This document shows, in pieces, positions 25,890-33,221 of a stretch of 64,000 nucleotides of DNA; position 1 is the stretch's first letter, and each line of letters opens with the position of its first letter. Origin of the DNA: Prauserella marina (GTDB taxonomy: Bacteria; Actinomycetota; Actinomycetes; Mycobacteriales; Pseudonocardiaceae); assembly GCF_002240355.1 (NCBI RefSeq), contig NZ_CP016353.1, positions 973,501 through 1,037,500 of the forward strand. The letters are read 5' to 3'. The position numbers were made by a program, and so were the translations under genes. Under the pieces are notes generated by a model. The model saw nothing but the letters and a program-made list of their open reading frames with translations, was not told the origin of the DNA and did not search any database.

Positions 25890-26639
25890 TTATTGCAATG
25901 GGTCGACCCTTAGTGAATATTCGAGTTCGTATCGATGTGCGTCCAACAGGATGTCGGCAGTTTCGAGTGGTATTTGATCGTGATAGGTAGTTCGCACGAT
26001 CAGGATGACGGGGGTTCCTGGCCGGAGCTGAAGTTGCTCGGTCTCGGATGGGCGTGGCATCCGTGAGCGCAGACGTTCGACGACTCGTGTCGGTCGCATC
26101 TCGATGGAGGTGAAGCGATCGACCAGCCCAGCAGTCATGTGGATGCCCTCTTCCGGGCGCTCGATCGGCGTGCCCTTGGTGATCGCCAGTGGTTCGTACG
26201 AGTAGGTCAGCATCATGGGTTCGTCGTTCGCGTACGAGACGTAATCCGTGCGCATGACGTCGGAACCGACCGGGATTTGCAGCCGCTTTGCTATGTCCAG
26301 TCCCGCGCGGTCGGGGTAGGTGTTGTGGCTGTAGCGCGGGATCCGTTCAGCGGCGAAAGCTTCCTCTGCGAAGGGGGCGCCGGGGTCGGTTTGGTAGTGC
26401 TGTGCTGATCTGCGCACGAGCGGCTGGTATCGCCGAACGAAGGCCCCGCCGCCGCGCACTCGATCGATGAGCCCTTCGCCTTCGAGTATGTCCAATGCTC
26501 GGCGGGCCACGATTCGCGAGACGCCGAACTGCTCACTCAGCACCTCCTGTGTCGGCAGACGTTCGCCCGGCTGAAGTGCGCCTTCAACGATTTGCTCACG
26601 CAAAGCCGTGGCTATCCGCTCGTACATGTGATCAGTCAC
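25890..26639 (-). CDS. GntR/HutC-family repressor (KorSA-like)
   Basis: 249 residues from GTG 26639 (ATG 26627 also possible). An N-terminal winged helix (LREQIVEGALQPGERLPTQ, FGVSRIVARRALDILEGEG) is followed by a UTRA ligand-binding domain ending ILLDAHRYELEYSLRVDPL. In pSAM2 a GntR protein, KorSA, represses the replication and transfer activator; this gene holds the matching position, divergent from the transfer operon with a cluster of palindromes between. An open-frame extension to 26750 would run through those palindromes and was rejected. The ligand is unknown. Confidence 0.88.
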   Translation of the reverse strand: MTDHMYERIATALREQIVEGALQPGERLPTQEVLSEQFGVSRIVARRALDILEGEGLIDRVRGGGAFVRRYQPLVRRSAQHYQTDPGAPFAEEAFAAERIPRYSHNTYPDRAGLDIAKRLQIPVGSDVMRTDYVSYANDEPMMLTYSYEPLAITKGTPIERPEEGIHMTAGLVDRFTSIEMRPTRVVERLRSRMPRPSETEQLQLRPGTPVILIVRTTYHDQIPLETADILLDAHRYELEYSLRVDPLQ

Positions 26640-26684
26640 CAGGCCATCCTCTCGCGTCGTTCGACCTGTGGTCACGGAGGTTAG

Positions 26685-26736
26685 TTGACTTGGTATGCCA
26701 AGAGTTGGTATACCTAGATGCAGGTTGGCATACCAA
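26685..26736. promoter_or_regulatory. Promoter and triple operator of the transfer operon
   Basis: Three copies of a palindrome-like site: TTGGTATGCCAA (26690-26701), TTGGTATACC (26705-26714) and TTGGCATACCAA (26725-26736); the first and third are exact reverse complements. A plausible promoter reads TTGACT (26685-26690), an 18-nt spacer and TATACC (26709-26714), so sites 1 and 2 overlap it. Repressor binding by the divergent GntR protein is inferred. Confidence 0.75.
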
Positions 26737-26790
26737 CTTGACCGCGACAAGACGGCCGAATGGTCGAACTACCGAGGAGACGGACAACAG

Positions 26791-27252
26791 ATGGCGATCC
26801 AGAAGGGACATCGGTTCCCGATCGAGTTCGATGAGGCGTTCCCGCAAGGGCTAGTGATGGTCGGCGAGGTATCACCCGATAACGATTATCAGTCTCGTGA
26901 AGAACGCGCCATGGGCAAACCTGCTCGACAGCGGGTGGATGAGGTGAGCGGCAAGCGTCAGTGGAAGGTGACAGTCACCGATCCATCCGAGTCGAACGCC
27001 AAGCGCGCCTCGTACGAGGTGACGTTGCTCGCCGACGTGCAGCCGGTTCCGGCGGCTTCGGAGGTCTTGCCTGGCATGAGGCCGGTCGAGTTCGAGAACG
27101 TGACGGCCGAACCGCGCGTAGCGGGCAACGGGGAGTTCAAGTACCAGTCGTACCTCTTCCGTGCGACCGGCTTCAAGGCTGCGGTGAGTTCTGGTCGATC
27201 AGGCGGGAAGGTCGCCAATGGTGCCGCTGACTCCGCGAGCAAGGCGGCGTGA
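26791..27252 (+). CDS. Hypothetical protein, first gene of the element transfer operon
   Basis: 153 residues from the ATG at 26791 with GAGGAGA ten bases upstream; an open-frame extension to 26695 would start inside the operators. It is soluble and mixed charged, with segments FPIEFDEAFPQGLVMVGEV and KRQWKVTVTDPSESNAKRA, and a Ser/Gly/Ala-rich tail. The family was not recognised. It lies under the GntR-controlled promoter, where pSAM2-like elements place regulatory or single-strand-handling functions. The alternation of beta-like strands would suit an OB-type fold, but that is only a guess. Confidence 0.7.
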   Translation: MAIQKGHRFPIEFDEAFPQGLVMVGEVSPDNDYQSREERAMGKPARQRVDEVSGKRQWKVTVTDPSESNAKRASYEVTLLADVQPVPAASEVLPGMRPVEFENVTAEPRVAGNGEFKYQSYLFRATGFKAAVSSGRSGGKVANGAADSASKAA

Positions 27253-27254
27253 TC

Positions 27255-27605
27255 ATGGCAGCTTCTCGTCGCTCGGCCGCGCCCGTATTCAACGAACGAG
27301 TGCGGGCATGGGAGGAGGCGTACGGCCAGTACACGTCGGCCTCCGAGAGGGCGTCGGCGAAGACGGACGGGATCACTGCCCAAGCGATGGCCTCGGCGTC
27401 GTGGGCCGTCGCCCGGGCGTGGCGGAGCATCGCCTCGGCGAAAGGGCTGCCCTGGTGGTCCGTGGCTGCGTCGGAGACGGCTGCACAGGCATTCGAAGAG
27501 CAGGCGACGCATTGGGAACGGGTCAGCCGCAACCTTGGTATCGGCGAGGGTGCCGACGGTCGGCCTCTCCGTTCACGTGGCTTGCACTTCGGCGGCAGGC
27601 GATAG
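27255..27605 (+). CDS. Hypothetical helical protein of the element
   Basis: 116 residues from ATG 27255, whose upstream GTG overlaps the previous stop. Alanine-rich and helical (VRAWEEAYGQYTSASERAS, SASWAVARAWRSIASAKGL), with a basic end (RGLHFGGRR). No membrane segment. Not recognised; co-transcribed with the genes on either side. Confidence 0.6.
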   Translation: MAASRRSAAPVFNERVRAWEEAYGQYTSASERASAKTDGITAQAMASASWAVARAWRSIASAKGLPWWSVAASETAAQAFEEQATHWERVSRNLGIGEGADGRPLRSRGLHFGGRR

Positions 27606-27614
27606 GAACCGACG

Positions 27615-27863
27615 ATGACGTTCAACGCGACGTGGAGTCCTGGCCCGGAAGCTGTCGCCGGTATGCAGATGGTCAGCGGCGCTCATGATCAGGTGGCGTT
27701 GGTGATCTACCTCGATCCCGACAGCCTCGCGATTCTCGCTCCCCGCGACCCAGTGCGGTGGACCGGATTTGTGCGGATGCTTCGCGAGTTGCGCGACGGA
27801 GCCGACGAGATGGCGAACTTTCTGGAGCCGACAGCAAAAAGGTACGCGGAGGAGGGGGATTAA
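27615..27863 (+). CDS. Small hypothetical protein of the element
   Basis: 82 residues, acidic, starting MTFNATWSPGPEAVAG and ending in LEPTAKRYAEEGD. A central VALVIYLDPDSLAIL strand-turn segment suggests a small alpha/beta fold. The next ATG follows the stop directly (TAAATG), so translation is coupled. Function unknown. Confidence 0.6.
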   Translation: MTFNATWSPGPEAVAGMQMVSGAHDQVALVIYLDPDSLAILAPRDPVRWTGFVRMLRELRDGADEMANFLEPTAKRYAEEGD

Positions 27864-28100
27864 ATGACGACCGATCGGTGGCGGAGGGCGCGTGAGGCGC
27901 GGACGTTGATGGAGGCGCACGAGGCGTTGGGTGCGCTGTTGCCGCCGAGAGACGCCGCTCCTGCCGTGTGGCGGGAGTTCTATCAGCGGAGTGCAGGGGT
28001 GTACGCCATGGTCGCGGAGATCGACCGGGGACACCATCACGAAGCGCTGTATTGGGCTGGGCGTGAACGGAAGAAGGCGGAGGTGTTGGGGCAACGGTAG
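27864..28100 (+). CDS. Small protein resembling the AMED_5909 family
   Basis: 78 residues, highly charged and helical: WRRAREARTLMEAHEALG, then VWREFYQRSAGVYAMVAEID and GHHHEALYWAGRERKKAE. The REFYxRSAxVY and HHHEALYWAGRER pattern is what I associate with the AMED_5909 family of Pseudonocardiaceae integrative elements; the assignment is from memory. Function unknown. Last gene before the 338-bp non-coding gap ahead of the translocase. Confidence 0.65.
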   Translation: MTTDRWRRAREARTLMEAHEALGALLPPRDAAPAVWREFYQRSAGVYAMVAEIDRGHHHEALYWAGRERKKAEVLGQR

Positions 28101-28438
28101 CAAGCCGGAGCAGCTACAGAAACAAAACTGTCCACTATAGACATTCACCGTGCGCGAGGTCGTGCGGCGAGTCCGCATGTCCATGCTCGGAAGTAGTTAA
28201 ACGTAAGGCGCAGAAGCGGTTCCTGGCTACCAACCTTGCCGCTTCTGCGCTGTCCACACCAGACGGAGTAGACATTGGTAACGATAGACAACGATCAGGG
28301 ATCGGTGTCAACCCGGGTCACCCGGATGCGATGCGAGCTGTGTTGTCGGTTCGCGCGGTTTTTTGTTGTTAGGGAGTGCGCGGCCTGCGTGGGTCGGTTG
28401 TCCCTCGCCTTTTTGTGTGTGGGGCGGGGTGGGGCTCG
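28101..28438. promoter_or_regulatory. Non-coding region before the translocase: repeats and hairpin
   Basis: 338 bp without a gene. CTGTCCAC occurs at 28128-28135 and 28250-28257; TAGACATT at 28138-28145 and 28269-28276; and TAGACAAC at 28285-28292. A 12-bp perfect hairpin, GCGCAGAAGCGG with CCGCTTCTGCGC, spans 28208-28250. This could be a transfer (clt) locus, a replication origin or the promoter of the traB-rep-xis-int operon. Confidence 0.55.
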
Positions 28439-29938
28439 ATGAGTGTGCAGGGTTCGCGGTGGATTGATCCGGCACCGTTGGAGGTGTCGCGGCCTCGGTT
28501 GCCGTGGTGGACGATGCTTCCTCGGTGGGTGAAGCTTGTCGTTTCGCCGATTGCGGCGGTGTGGTTGGTGTGCTGGTTGTTGTTCCAGTTTGGTCGGGTG
28601 GTGGTGCGGTATCCGCTGACGGTTGCGGTGGCGGTGCTGGTGGGTTGGGTTCAGGCTGTTGCTGGTTGGTGGGTGCTGGCTTTCACGTTGTTGGCCGTGG
28701 TTGTGGTGCTGGGGTTGTGGCGGTGGCGTCATCCTTCGTCGTTCGGCCGGTTCGTGGTCCCGCAGCCGCGTACGGAGTTTCGGCGGTTGTCGGTGTATGG
28801 GTGTCAGTGGCGGATGGTGATGCGGCTGTCGGATTTGGTGAAGACCAGTCGTGGCAAGGAATATCGGCCGAAGCTTGGTCGGGTGCGTGCTGAGGGTTGG
28901 CGGGACCGAGTTCGGGTGCGGATGGTGAAGGGGCAGGCTCCGGAGCAGTGGGAGCTACACGCCTCCGGCCTCGCGCACGCGTTCAAAGCCCGCTCCTGCC
29001 GGATACGGGTTCTCGCACCGGGTCGGCTGGAGCTGGATTTGGTGCATCGTGATCCGCTCGTGCGGCCTGTCCCTGCCCCGGCTCTGGCGTCTGAGACCGC
29101 GTCGGTGGATCTCAGGCGCGTGACGGTGGGGCGGACGGAGACGGGTAAGCCGTGGCGGTTGCGGCTTTTGGGCACGCATGTGTTGGCGGTGGGTGTGTCG
29201 GGTGCGGGTAAGGGTTCGTTGTTGTGGTCGATCGTGTGGGCTTTGGTCCCGCTGATCCGCTCAGGCAGGGTGCGGCTTGCGGGGATTGACCCGAAGGGTG
29301 GTATGGAACTGGGTCAGGCGCCGGAGGTGTTTGGCCGGGTGGTGTTCGACAACGGCCCGGATGCCGTGGCGTTGTTGGAGGAGATCGCGGCCACGGTGAA
29401 GGAACGCGCGTCGCGATATCGGGGCAGGTTGCGGGCGTGGACCCCGGAGACGGGGGACCCGTTCATTCTCCTCGTGGTGGATGAGTTGGCGGATGTGATC
29501 GCCTACCAAACCGACAAGAACCTCCGCGAGCGCGCCAATCGGGCCGTGCAAACGATCACCAGTCAGGGCCGCGCGCCCGGTGTCTGCGTCCTCGGGCTAC
29601 TTCAGGATCCGCGTAAGGAGGTTGTGTCGTTCCGGCATCTGTTCTCCACCCGGATCGCGATGCGCTGCGATGAGAAGGCACAGGTGGACATGGTGTTGGG
29701 GGACGGTGTCCGGGAGCGGGGCGCCACCGCGCACGAGATTTCCGAACACACCCCGGGCGTGGGGTGGGCGAAGGAAGACGGTCGGCGGGAACCGTTTCGG
29801 GCGCGGGCCTTTCATGTCACCGACACCGACCTGGATGAGCTGGTTACGTATGTGACCGGGGTTCCTGTGCACCGCGCTGACGTCCTGTCTTTCCCCTATC
29901 CACAGGACGGTGCACAGGGTGGGGGTGTTGCCGCATGA
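28439..29938 (+). CDS. FtsK/SpoIIIE-type conjugative DNA translocase (TraB/TraSA-like)
   Basis: 499 residues from the ATG at 28439; an in-frame GTG at 28376 would add 21. Two to three membrane helices occupy about residues 30-95. A cytosolic FtsK motor follows with Walker A GVSGAGKGS near 251 and Walker B LLVVDELAD near 344-352, then ITSQGRAPGV and GLLQDPRK motifs. In AICEs and Streptomyces plasmids this single hexameric pump moves double-stranded DNA between mycelial cells. Its first 300 bases are T/G-rich with rare codons for this host, supporting foreign origin. The stop overlaps the Rep start as ATGA. Confidence 0.92.
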   Translation: MSVQGSRWIDPAPLEVSRPRLPWWTMLPRWVKLVVSPIAAVWLVCWLLFQFGRVVVRYPLTVAVAVLVGWVQAVAGWWVLAFTLLAVVVVLGLWRWRHPSSFGRFVVPQPRTEFRRLSVYGCQWRMVMRLSDLVKTSRGKEYRPKLGRVRAEGWRDRVRVRMVKGQAPEQWELHASGLAHAFKARSCRIRVLAPGRLELDLVHRDPLVRPVPAPALASETASVDLRRVTVGRTETGKPWRLRLLGTHVLAVGVSGAGKGSLLWSIVWALVPLIRSGRVRLAGIDPKGGMELGQAPEVFGRVVFDNGPDAVALLEEIAATVKERASRYRGRLRAWTPETGDPFILLVVDELADVIAYQTDKNLRERANRAVQTITSQGRAPGVCVLGLLQDPRKEVVSFRHLFSTRIAMRCDEKAQVDMVLGDGVRERGATAHEISEHTPGVGWAKEDGRREPFRARAFHVTDTDLDELVTYVTGVPVHRADVLSFPYPQDGAQGGGVAA

Positions 29939-31581
29939 GCGAGGTGACATCAACACCGGTGGACGTGATCGGGCAGACGCGTGCGCAGAGGATGCGGCAA
30001 CCGCTGTCGGCGGATGTCATCAAGGCGACGGCGGAGAAGCACGGGGTGTGTGTGCGGCCGTTCACCATGGAGGTGGGTGACCCGGACACCGGCGAACTGC
30101 GCTACGTCGCCGTACCGTGCGGGTCGACGTTGGAGTCGGTGTGCCTGCCGTGTGCGAAGAAGGCGAAGGCGTTGCGGCAAACCCAATGCCGCGAAGGCTG
30201 GCACCTCACCGAAGAACCGGACTTCACCGCGGAATCGCCCAGCCAGGCCCAGACGGAGTTGATGGAGTTCCGCGCCGACCTCGTGCGCGCCTACCAGCAA
30301 GCACTCGGCGACGGCGCCGAATGTGACGCCGAGGAACTGCGGGAGGAGATCCGGGGCGTCGATGAGGAGCTTCGGCAACTCGGGATGCGCGGCCGTCTGC
30401 CCTCGCCCGAGCTTCCGGCCAAGCAGTCCACGAAACGCTCCACGAAGCGGCGGCAGGACGCTCCCGACTTGCCGACAAGGAAGGTCGCCAAGACCACGGT
30501 CGGGCGGGAGTTCGCGGGCAGGTTCCGGCCCTCGATGTTCGTGACGCTGACCTGTGACACCTACGGCCGGGTGCGTGAGGACGGCACACCGGTTGATTCG
30601 GGTAGCTATGACTATCGGCGGGCGGCGCGGGATGCGGTGCATTTCTCGTCGTTGGTGGATCGGTGGTGGCAGAACCTGCGCCGCGTCGTGGGCTGGGATG
30701 TGCAGTACTTCGCCACCGTCGAACCCCAGAAACGAGCCGCCCCGCACCTGCACACCGCGATCCGTGGGTCGATTTCGCACGAGGTCATCCGGCTGGTCAC
30801 GGCTGCCACGTATCACCAGGTCTGGTGGCCCAACCATGATCGGCTGGTTTATGACGGTGACCAGATACCCGTCTGGGACTCCCGCACAGGCTCCTTTGTG
30901 GACCCGGAGACACGACACCCGCTGACTGGGTGGCACGACGCGGTCGAGACGGTGGAGGAACCGGCGCATGTGGTGCGCTTCGGGCGGCAGGTGCACTCCA
31001 AGGGCATCCTCGGCAACACCGAAGAAGCCGGACGGCACATCGGCTATCTGACCAAGTACCTCACCAAGTCCACTGGGGAGGTTGTCGAGGCCACGTCCAT
31101 CAGGCAGCGGGATCACCACGACCGGTTGCACGCGGAACTGTCGATCACGCCGTGTTCGCCTCGGTGTGCGGTGTGGTTGCTCTACGGCATCCAACCCTTG
31201 GGTGCCAACGCGAAAACCACCCCGGGACGGTGCAAGGGGCGGGCGCATCGGCGTTCCACGCTTGGGCTGCCCGGACGGCGGGTGCTGGTGTCGCGGAAGT
31301 GGTCGGGCAAGTCGCTGGCCGACCACAAAGCCGACCGCAAACGCTTCGTGCGGGACATGCTCGCCTCAGTCGGCATCCACAAACCCGAACGCGACACCAC
31401 CCGCCTGATCTGGCGCAAGGTCGCACCCGGTGACCAGCAGGTGCCGCCGAGGGCGCATCTGCTCATGCGGGCCATCGCCGAACGCATCACCTGGCGCGCC
31501 GAATACGACCGAGCCCTACTCGCCGCACAACCACCACCAGGCCAACACCCCCAAACTTCGGCAACTCCACTCGCAGCCTGA
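29935..31581 (+). CDS. RepSA-type rolling-circle replication initiator
   Basis: 548 residues. The N-terminus has a Cys pair (SVCLPCAKK) and the mid-region reads PSMFVTLTCDTYG, as in pSAM2 RepSA relatives. The metal-binding HUH motif is APHLHTAIRG, near 271, and the C-terminal half has HIGYLTKYLTKS, a likely region for the nicking tyrosine. RepSA nicks the double-strand origin and starts rolling-circle replication after excision. Coupled to the translocase upstream and followed 18 nt later by xis. Confidence 0.88.
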   Translation: MSEVTSTPVDVIGQTRAQRMRQPLSADVIKATAEKHGVCVRPFTMEVGDPDTGELRYVAVPCGSTLESVCLPCAKKAKALRQTQCREGWHLTEEPDFTAESPSQAQTELMEFRADLVRAYQQALGDGAECDAEELREEIRGVDEELRQLGMRGRLPSPELPAKQSTKRSTKRRQDAPDLPTRKVAKTTVGREFAGRFRPSMFVTLTCDTYGRVREDGTPVDSGSYDYRRAARDAVHFSSLVDRWWQNLRRVVGWDVQYFATVEPQKRAAPHLHTAIRGSISHEVIRLVTAATYHQVWWPNHDRLVYDGDQIPVWDSRTGSFVDPETRHPLTGWHDAVETVEEPAHVVRFGRQVHSKGILGNTEEAGRHIGYLTKYLTKSTGEVVEATSIRQRDHHDRLHAELSITPCSPRCAVWLLYGIQPLGANAKTTPGRCKGRAHRRSTLGLPGRRVLVSRKWSGKSLADHKADRKRFVRDMLASVGIHKPERDTTRLIWRKVAPGDQQVPPRAHLLMRAIAERITWRAEYDRALLAAQPPPGQHPQTSATPLAA

Positions 31582-31599
31582 GCGAAGAGGGGGAACGCT

Positions 31600-31788
31600 A
31601 TGGGAAATGTGAGGAAGATGCATCGGCTGTGGACAGTGGAGGATGTCTCCGACTACCTCGGTGTGCCGGTCAAGACGCTCTACCAGTGGAAATGGCGCGG
31701 GGAGGGACCGCCGGTTCGCAAGATCGGTCGTCACCTCCGCTACGACCCGGACGCGGTTATGCGCTGGGTGGATGGTGAGGCGGCGTAA
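31600..31788 (+). CDS. xis: Excisionase (Xis), MerR-like HTH
   Basis: 62 residues, mostly one helix-turn-helix: LWTVEDVSDYLGVPVKTLYQ, then KIGRHLRYDPDAVMRWVDG. This is the excisionase/HTH_17 fold that bends att DNA and steers the integrase toward excision. Its TAA stop shares a base with the integrase ATG, the usual xis-int coupling. Confidence 0.92.
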   Translation: MGNVRKMHRLWTVEDVSDYLGVPVKTLYQWKWRGEGPPVRKIGRHLRYDPDAVMRWVDGEAA

Positions 31789-33026
31789 TGGGGCACATCC
31801 AAGATCGCTGGTACAGGAAGGACACCGACCCCGCGACAGGTAAGCCTGTGCGACGCCGTACGAGCCTGTACGGCAAAGGTATGCGTTACAAGGTGCGCTA
31901 CCTCGATCCTGATGGACAAGAGCGGTCGAAGACCTTCCCGGACAAGCAAAAGGCGCGGGCAGAGGACTTCCTTCGCGACGTCGAGGCCGACGTACGTCGC
32001 GGGAGCTACATCGACCCGGACGCCGGGAAGGTGCTGTTCCGGGACTTCGCTCAGAACTGGCTTGACGGACAGACCTTCGAGGAGACCAGCCGCCAGAGCA
32101 CGGAGAGTCGACTCAACTCGATGGTGCTGCCGTACTTCGGAGGCAAGGAGCTTGGAGCCATCAAGCCGACCGACGTCAGGGCGTGGGTGCGCTGGATGCA
32201 AAGCGCGAAGAAGGAGAGCAGCTACCAATCGGTGTGCTTCACGCACGTTTCGGCAATCCTGACCGCCGCCGTTGACGACAAGCTCATCTCGGAGAACCCG
32301 TGCCTTGCTCGCTCGGTGACTCGGCCACGGCCCGGTGAGCGCAAGGTTGTTCCGTGGACACGGGCGACAGTAAAGAAGGTGCGGCTGGCGCTGCCGGATC
32401 GCTACAAGATCATCGTTCCGGTCGGTGCGGGCGCTGGCCTTCGGCAGGGTGAGGTGTTCGGCCTCGGCGTCGATGCCATCGACCGTGACGCAATGGTGCT
32501 CAACGTCGTGCGACAGGTCCGGGAGGTGCGCGGCAGGCTCGTGTTCGCTCTGCCCAAACGAGCAAGGACCCGTGACGTTCCCTTATCGGCTGGTTTGCTC
32601 CGGCTGCTGGACGACTACCTGGAACAGTTCCCGCCGGTGCCCGTCACATTGCCGTGGTCGGAACCTGACGGCAAACCCGTCACGGTGCGCCTGATCCTGA
32701 CGACCGACCAGGCAGCGCCGCTCGATCGTCGGCGGTTCGGTGATCGGGTGTGGCACAACGCGTGCCGGAAGGCGGGTATCACCAACCCGACGCGGGAGGA
32801 CGGCATGCACGCCCTGCGGCATCACTACGCCTCCGTGCTGCTGGACGCGGGCGAGTCGATCAAGGCGCTGTCCGAGTACCTCGGCCACAAGGACCCCGGA
32901 TTCACGCTGCGGACCTACACGCACCTGATGCCGTCCAGCGCGGAGCGGACGCGGCGGGCCATCGATGAGGAATGGGGGAGTGGTGATGACGGCCCGGCGG
33001 CCTCTGACGGCCTGCAAACGGCCTGA
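31788..33026 (+). CDS. int: Tyrosine site-specific integrase
   Basis: 412 residues. An N-terminal arm-binding domain and SAM-like core-binding domain (about 75-175) precede the catalytic domain. The catalytic residues are visible: Arg219 (AGLRQGEV), His341 and Arg344 (HALRHHY), His367 (GHKDPG) and the nucleophile Tyr377 (LRTYTH). It ends 47 bp before attR, as expected for the enzyme that recombines the rnpB 3' end with the element. The tail after about 385 is short and acidic. Confidence 0.95.
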   Translation: MGHIQDRWYRKDTDPATGKPVRRRTSLYGKGMRYKVRYLDPDGQERSKTFPDKQKARAEDFLRDVEADVRRGSYIDPDAGKVLFRDFAQNWLDGQTFEETSRQSTESRLNSMVLPYFGGKELGAIKPTDVRAWVRWMQSAKKESSYQSVCFTHVSAILTAAVDDKLISENPCLARSVTRPRPGERKVVPWTRATVKKVRLALPDRYKIIVPVGAGAGLRQGEVFGLGVDAIDRDAMVLNVVRQVREVRGRLVFALPKRARTRDVPLSAGLLRLLDDYLEQFPPVPVTLPWSEPDGKPVTVRLILTTDQAAPLDRRRFGDRVWHNACRKAGITNPTREDGMHALRHHYASVLLDAGESIKALSEYLGHKDPGFTLRTYTHLMPSSAERTRRAIDEEWGSGDDGPAASDGLQTA

Positions 33027-33073
33027 CGGGGAAACAGAACGGTGTCATGGCTGGTCAACTGGGGTTCGTCGCG

Positions 33074-33105
33074 AGAATCCGGCTTACAGGCCAACTCGTC
33101 CGCCC
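33074..33105 (+). repeat. attR (duplicate of the rnpB 3' end)
   Basis: Right 32-nt direct repeat, identical to 24680-24711. No RNase P RNA precedes it, so it is only the detached tail of rnpB. Chromosome resumes at 33106. Confidence 0.93.
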
Positions 33106-33116
33106 GTACCGGGTAA

Positions 33117-33136
33117 CCCGCACCCGGCCGTGCGGG
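33117..33136 (+). terminator. Hairpin after attR, likely the original rnpB terminator
   Basis: CCCGCAC-CCGGCC-GTGCGGG, a 7-bp perfect stem starting 12 nt past the att repeat, with no U-run. Before insertion it would have followed rnpB directly. Confidence 0.5.
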
Positions 33137-33221
33137 CGAACCCCGGAAGCCGCGATGTCCGGGAGCGCGCGCTGGCCGGAAGGCGGCGCGATGGCCCTGT
33201 TTCCCGATACCCTTGTGGATC

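Larger units (their letters stand above)
24680..33105. mobile_element. AICE-type integrative conjugative element inserted in rnpB
   Basis: An 8.4-kb element bounded by perfect 32-nt direct repeats: the 3' end of rnpB (24680-24711) and its copy (33074-33105). Inside are a tyrosine integrase 47 bp from the right repeat, an Xis, a RepSA-type HUH initiator, an FtsK/TraB-type DNA translocase and a GntR repressor. This is the gene set of pSAM2-like actinomycete integrative conjugative elements, which excise, replicate by rolling circle and transfer as double-stranded DNA through one translocase. Codon use is less GC-biased than in flanking genes, most clearly at 25,300-26,900 and 28,400-28,800. Confidence 0.92.

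Noticed and set aside
26695..26790. Longer N-terminus for the first gene of the transfer operon
   Set aside because: It would begin within the operator and promoter sites; the ATG at 26791 has a clear GAGGAGA ribosome-binding site.
33055..33080. tRNA T-arm-like string GGTTCGTCGCGAGAATCC at the right end of the element
   Set aside because: No acceptor stem or anticodon arm can be formed around it; the repeated segment is clearly the 3' end of rnpB.
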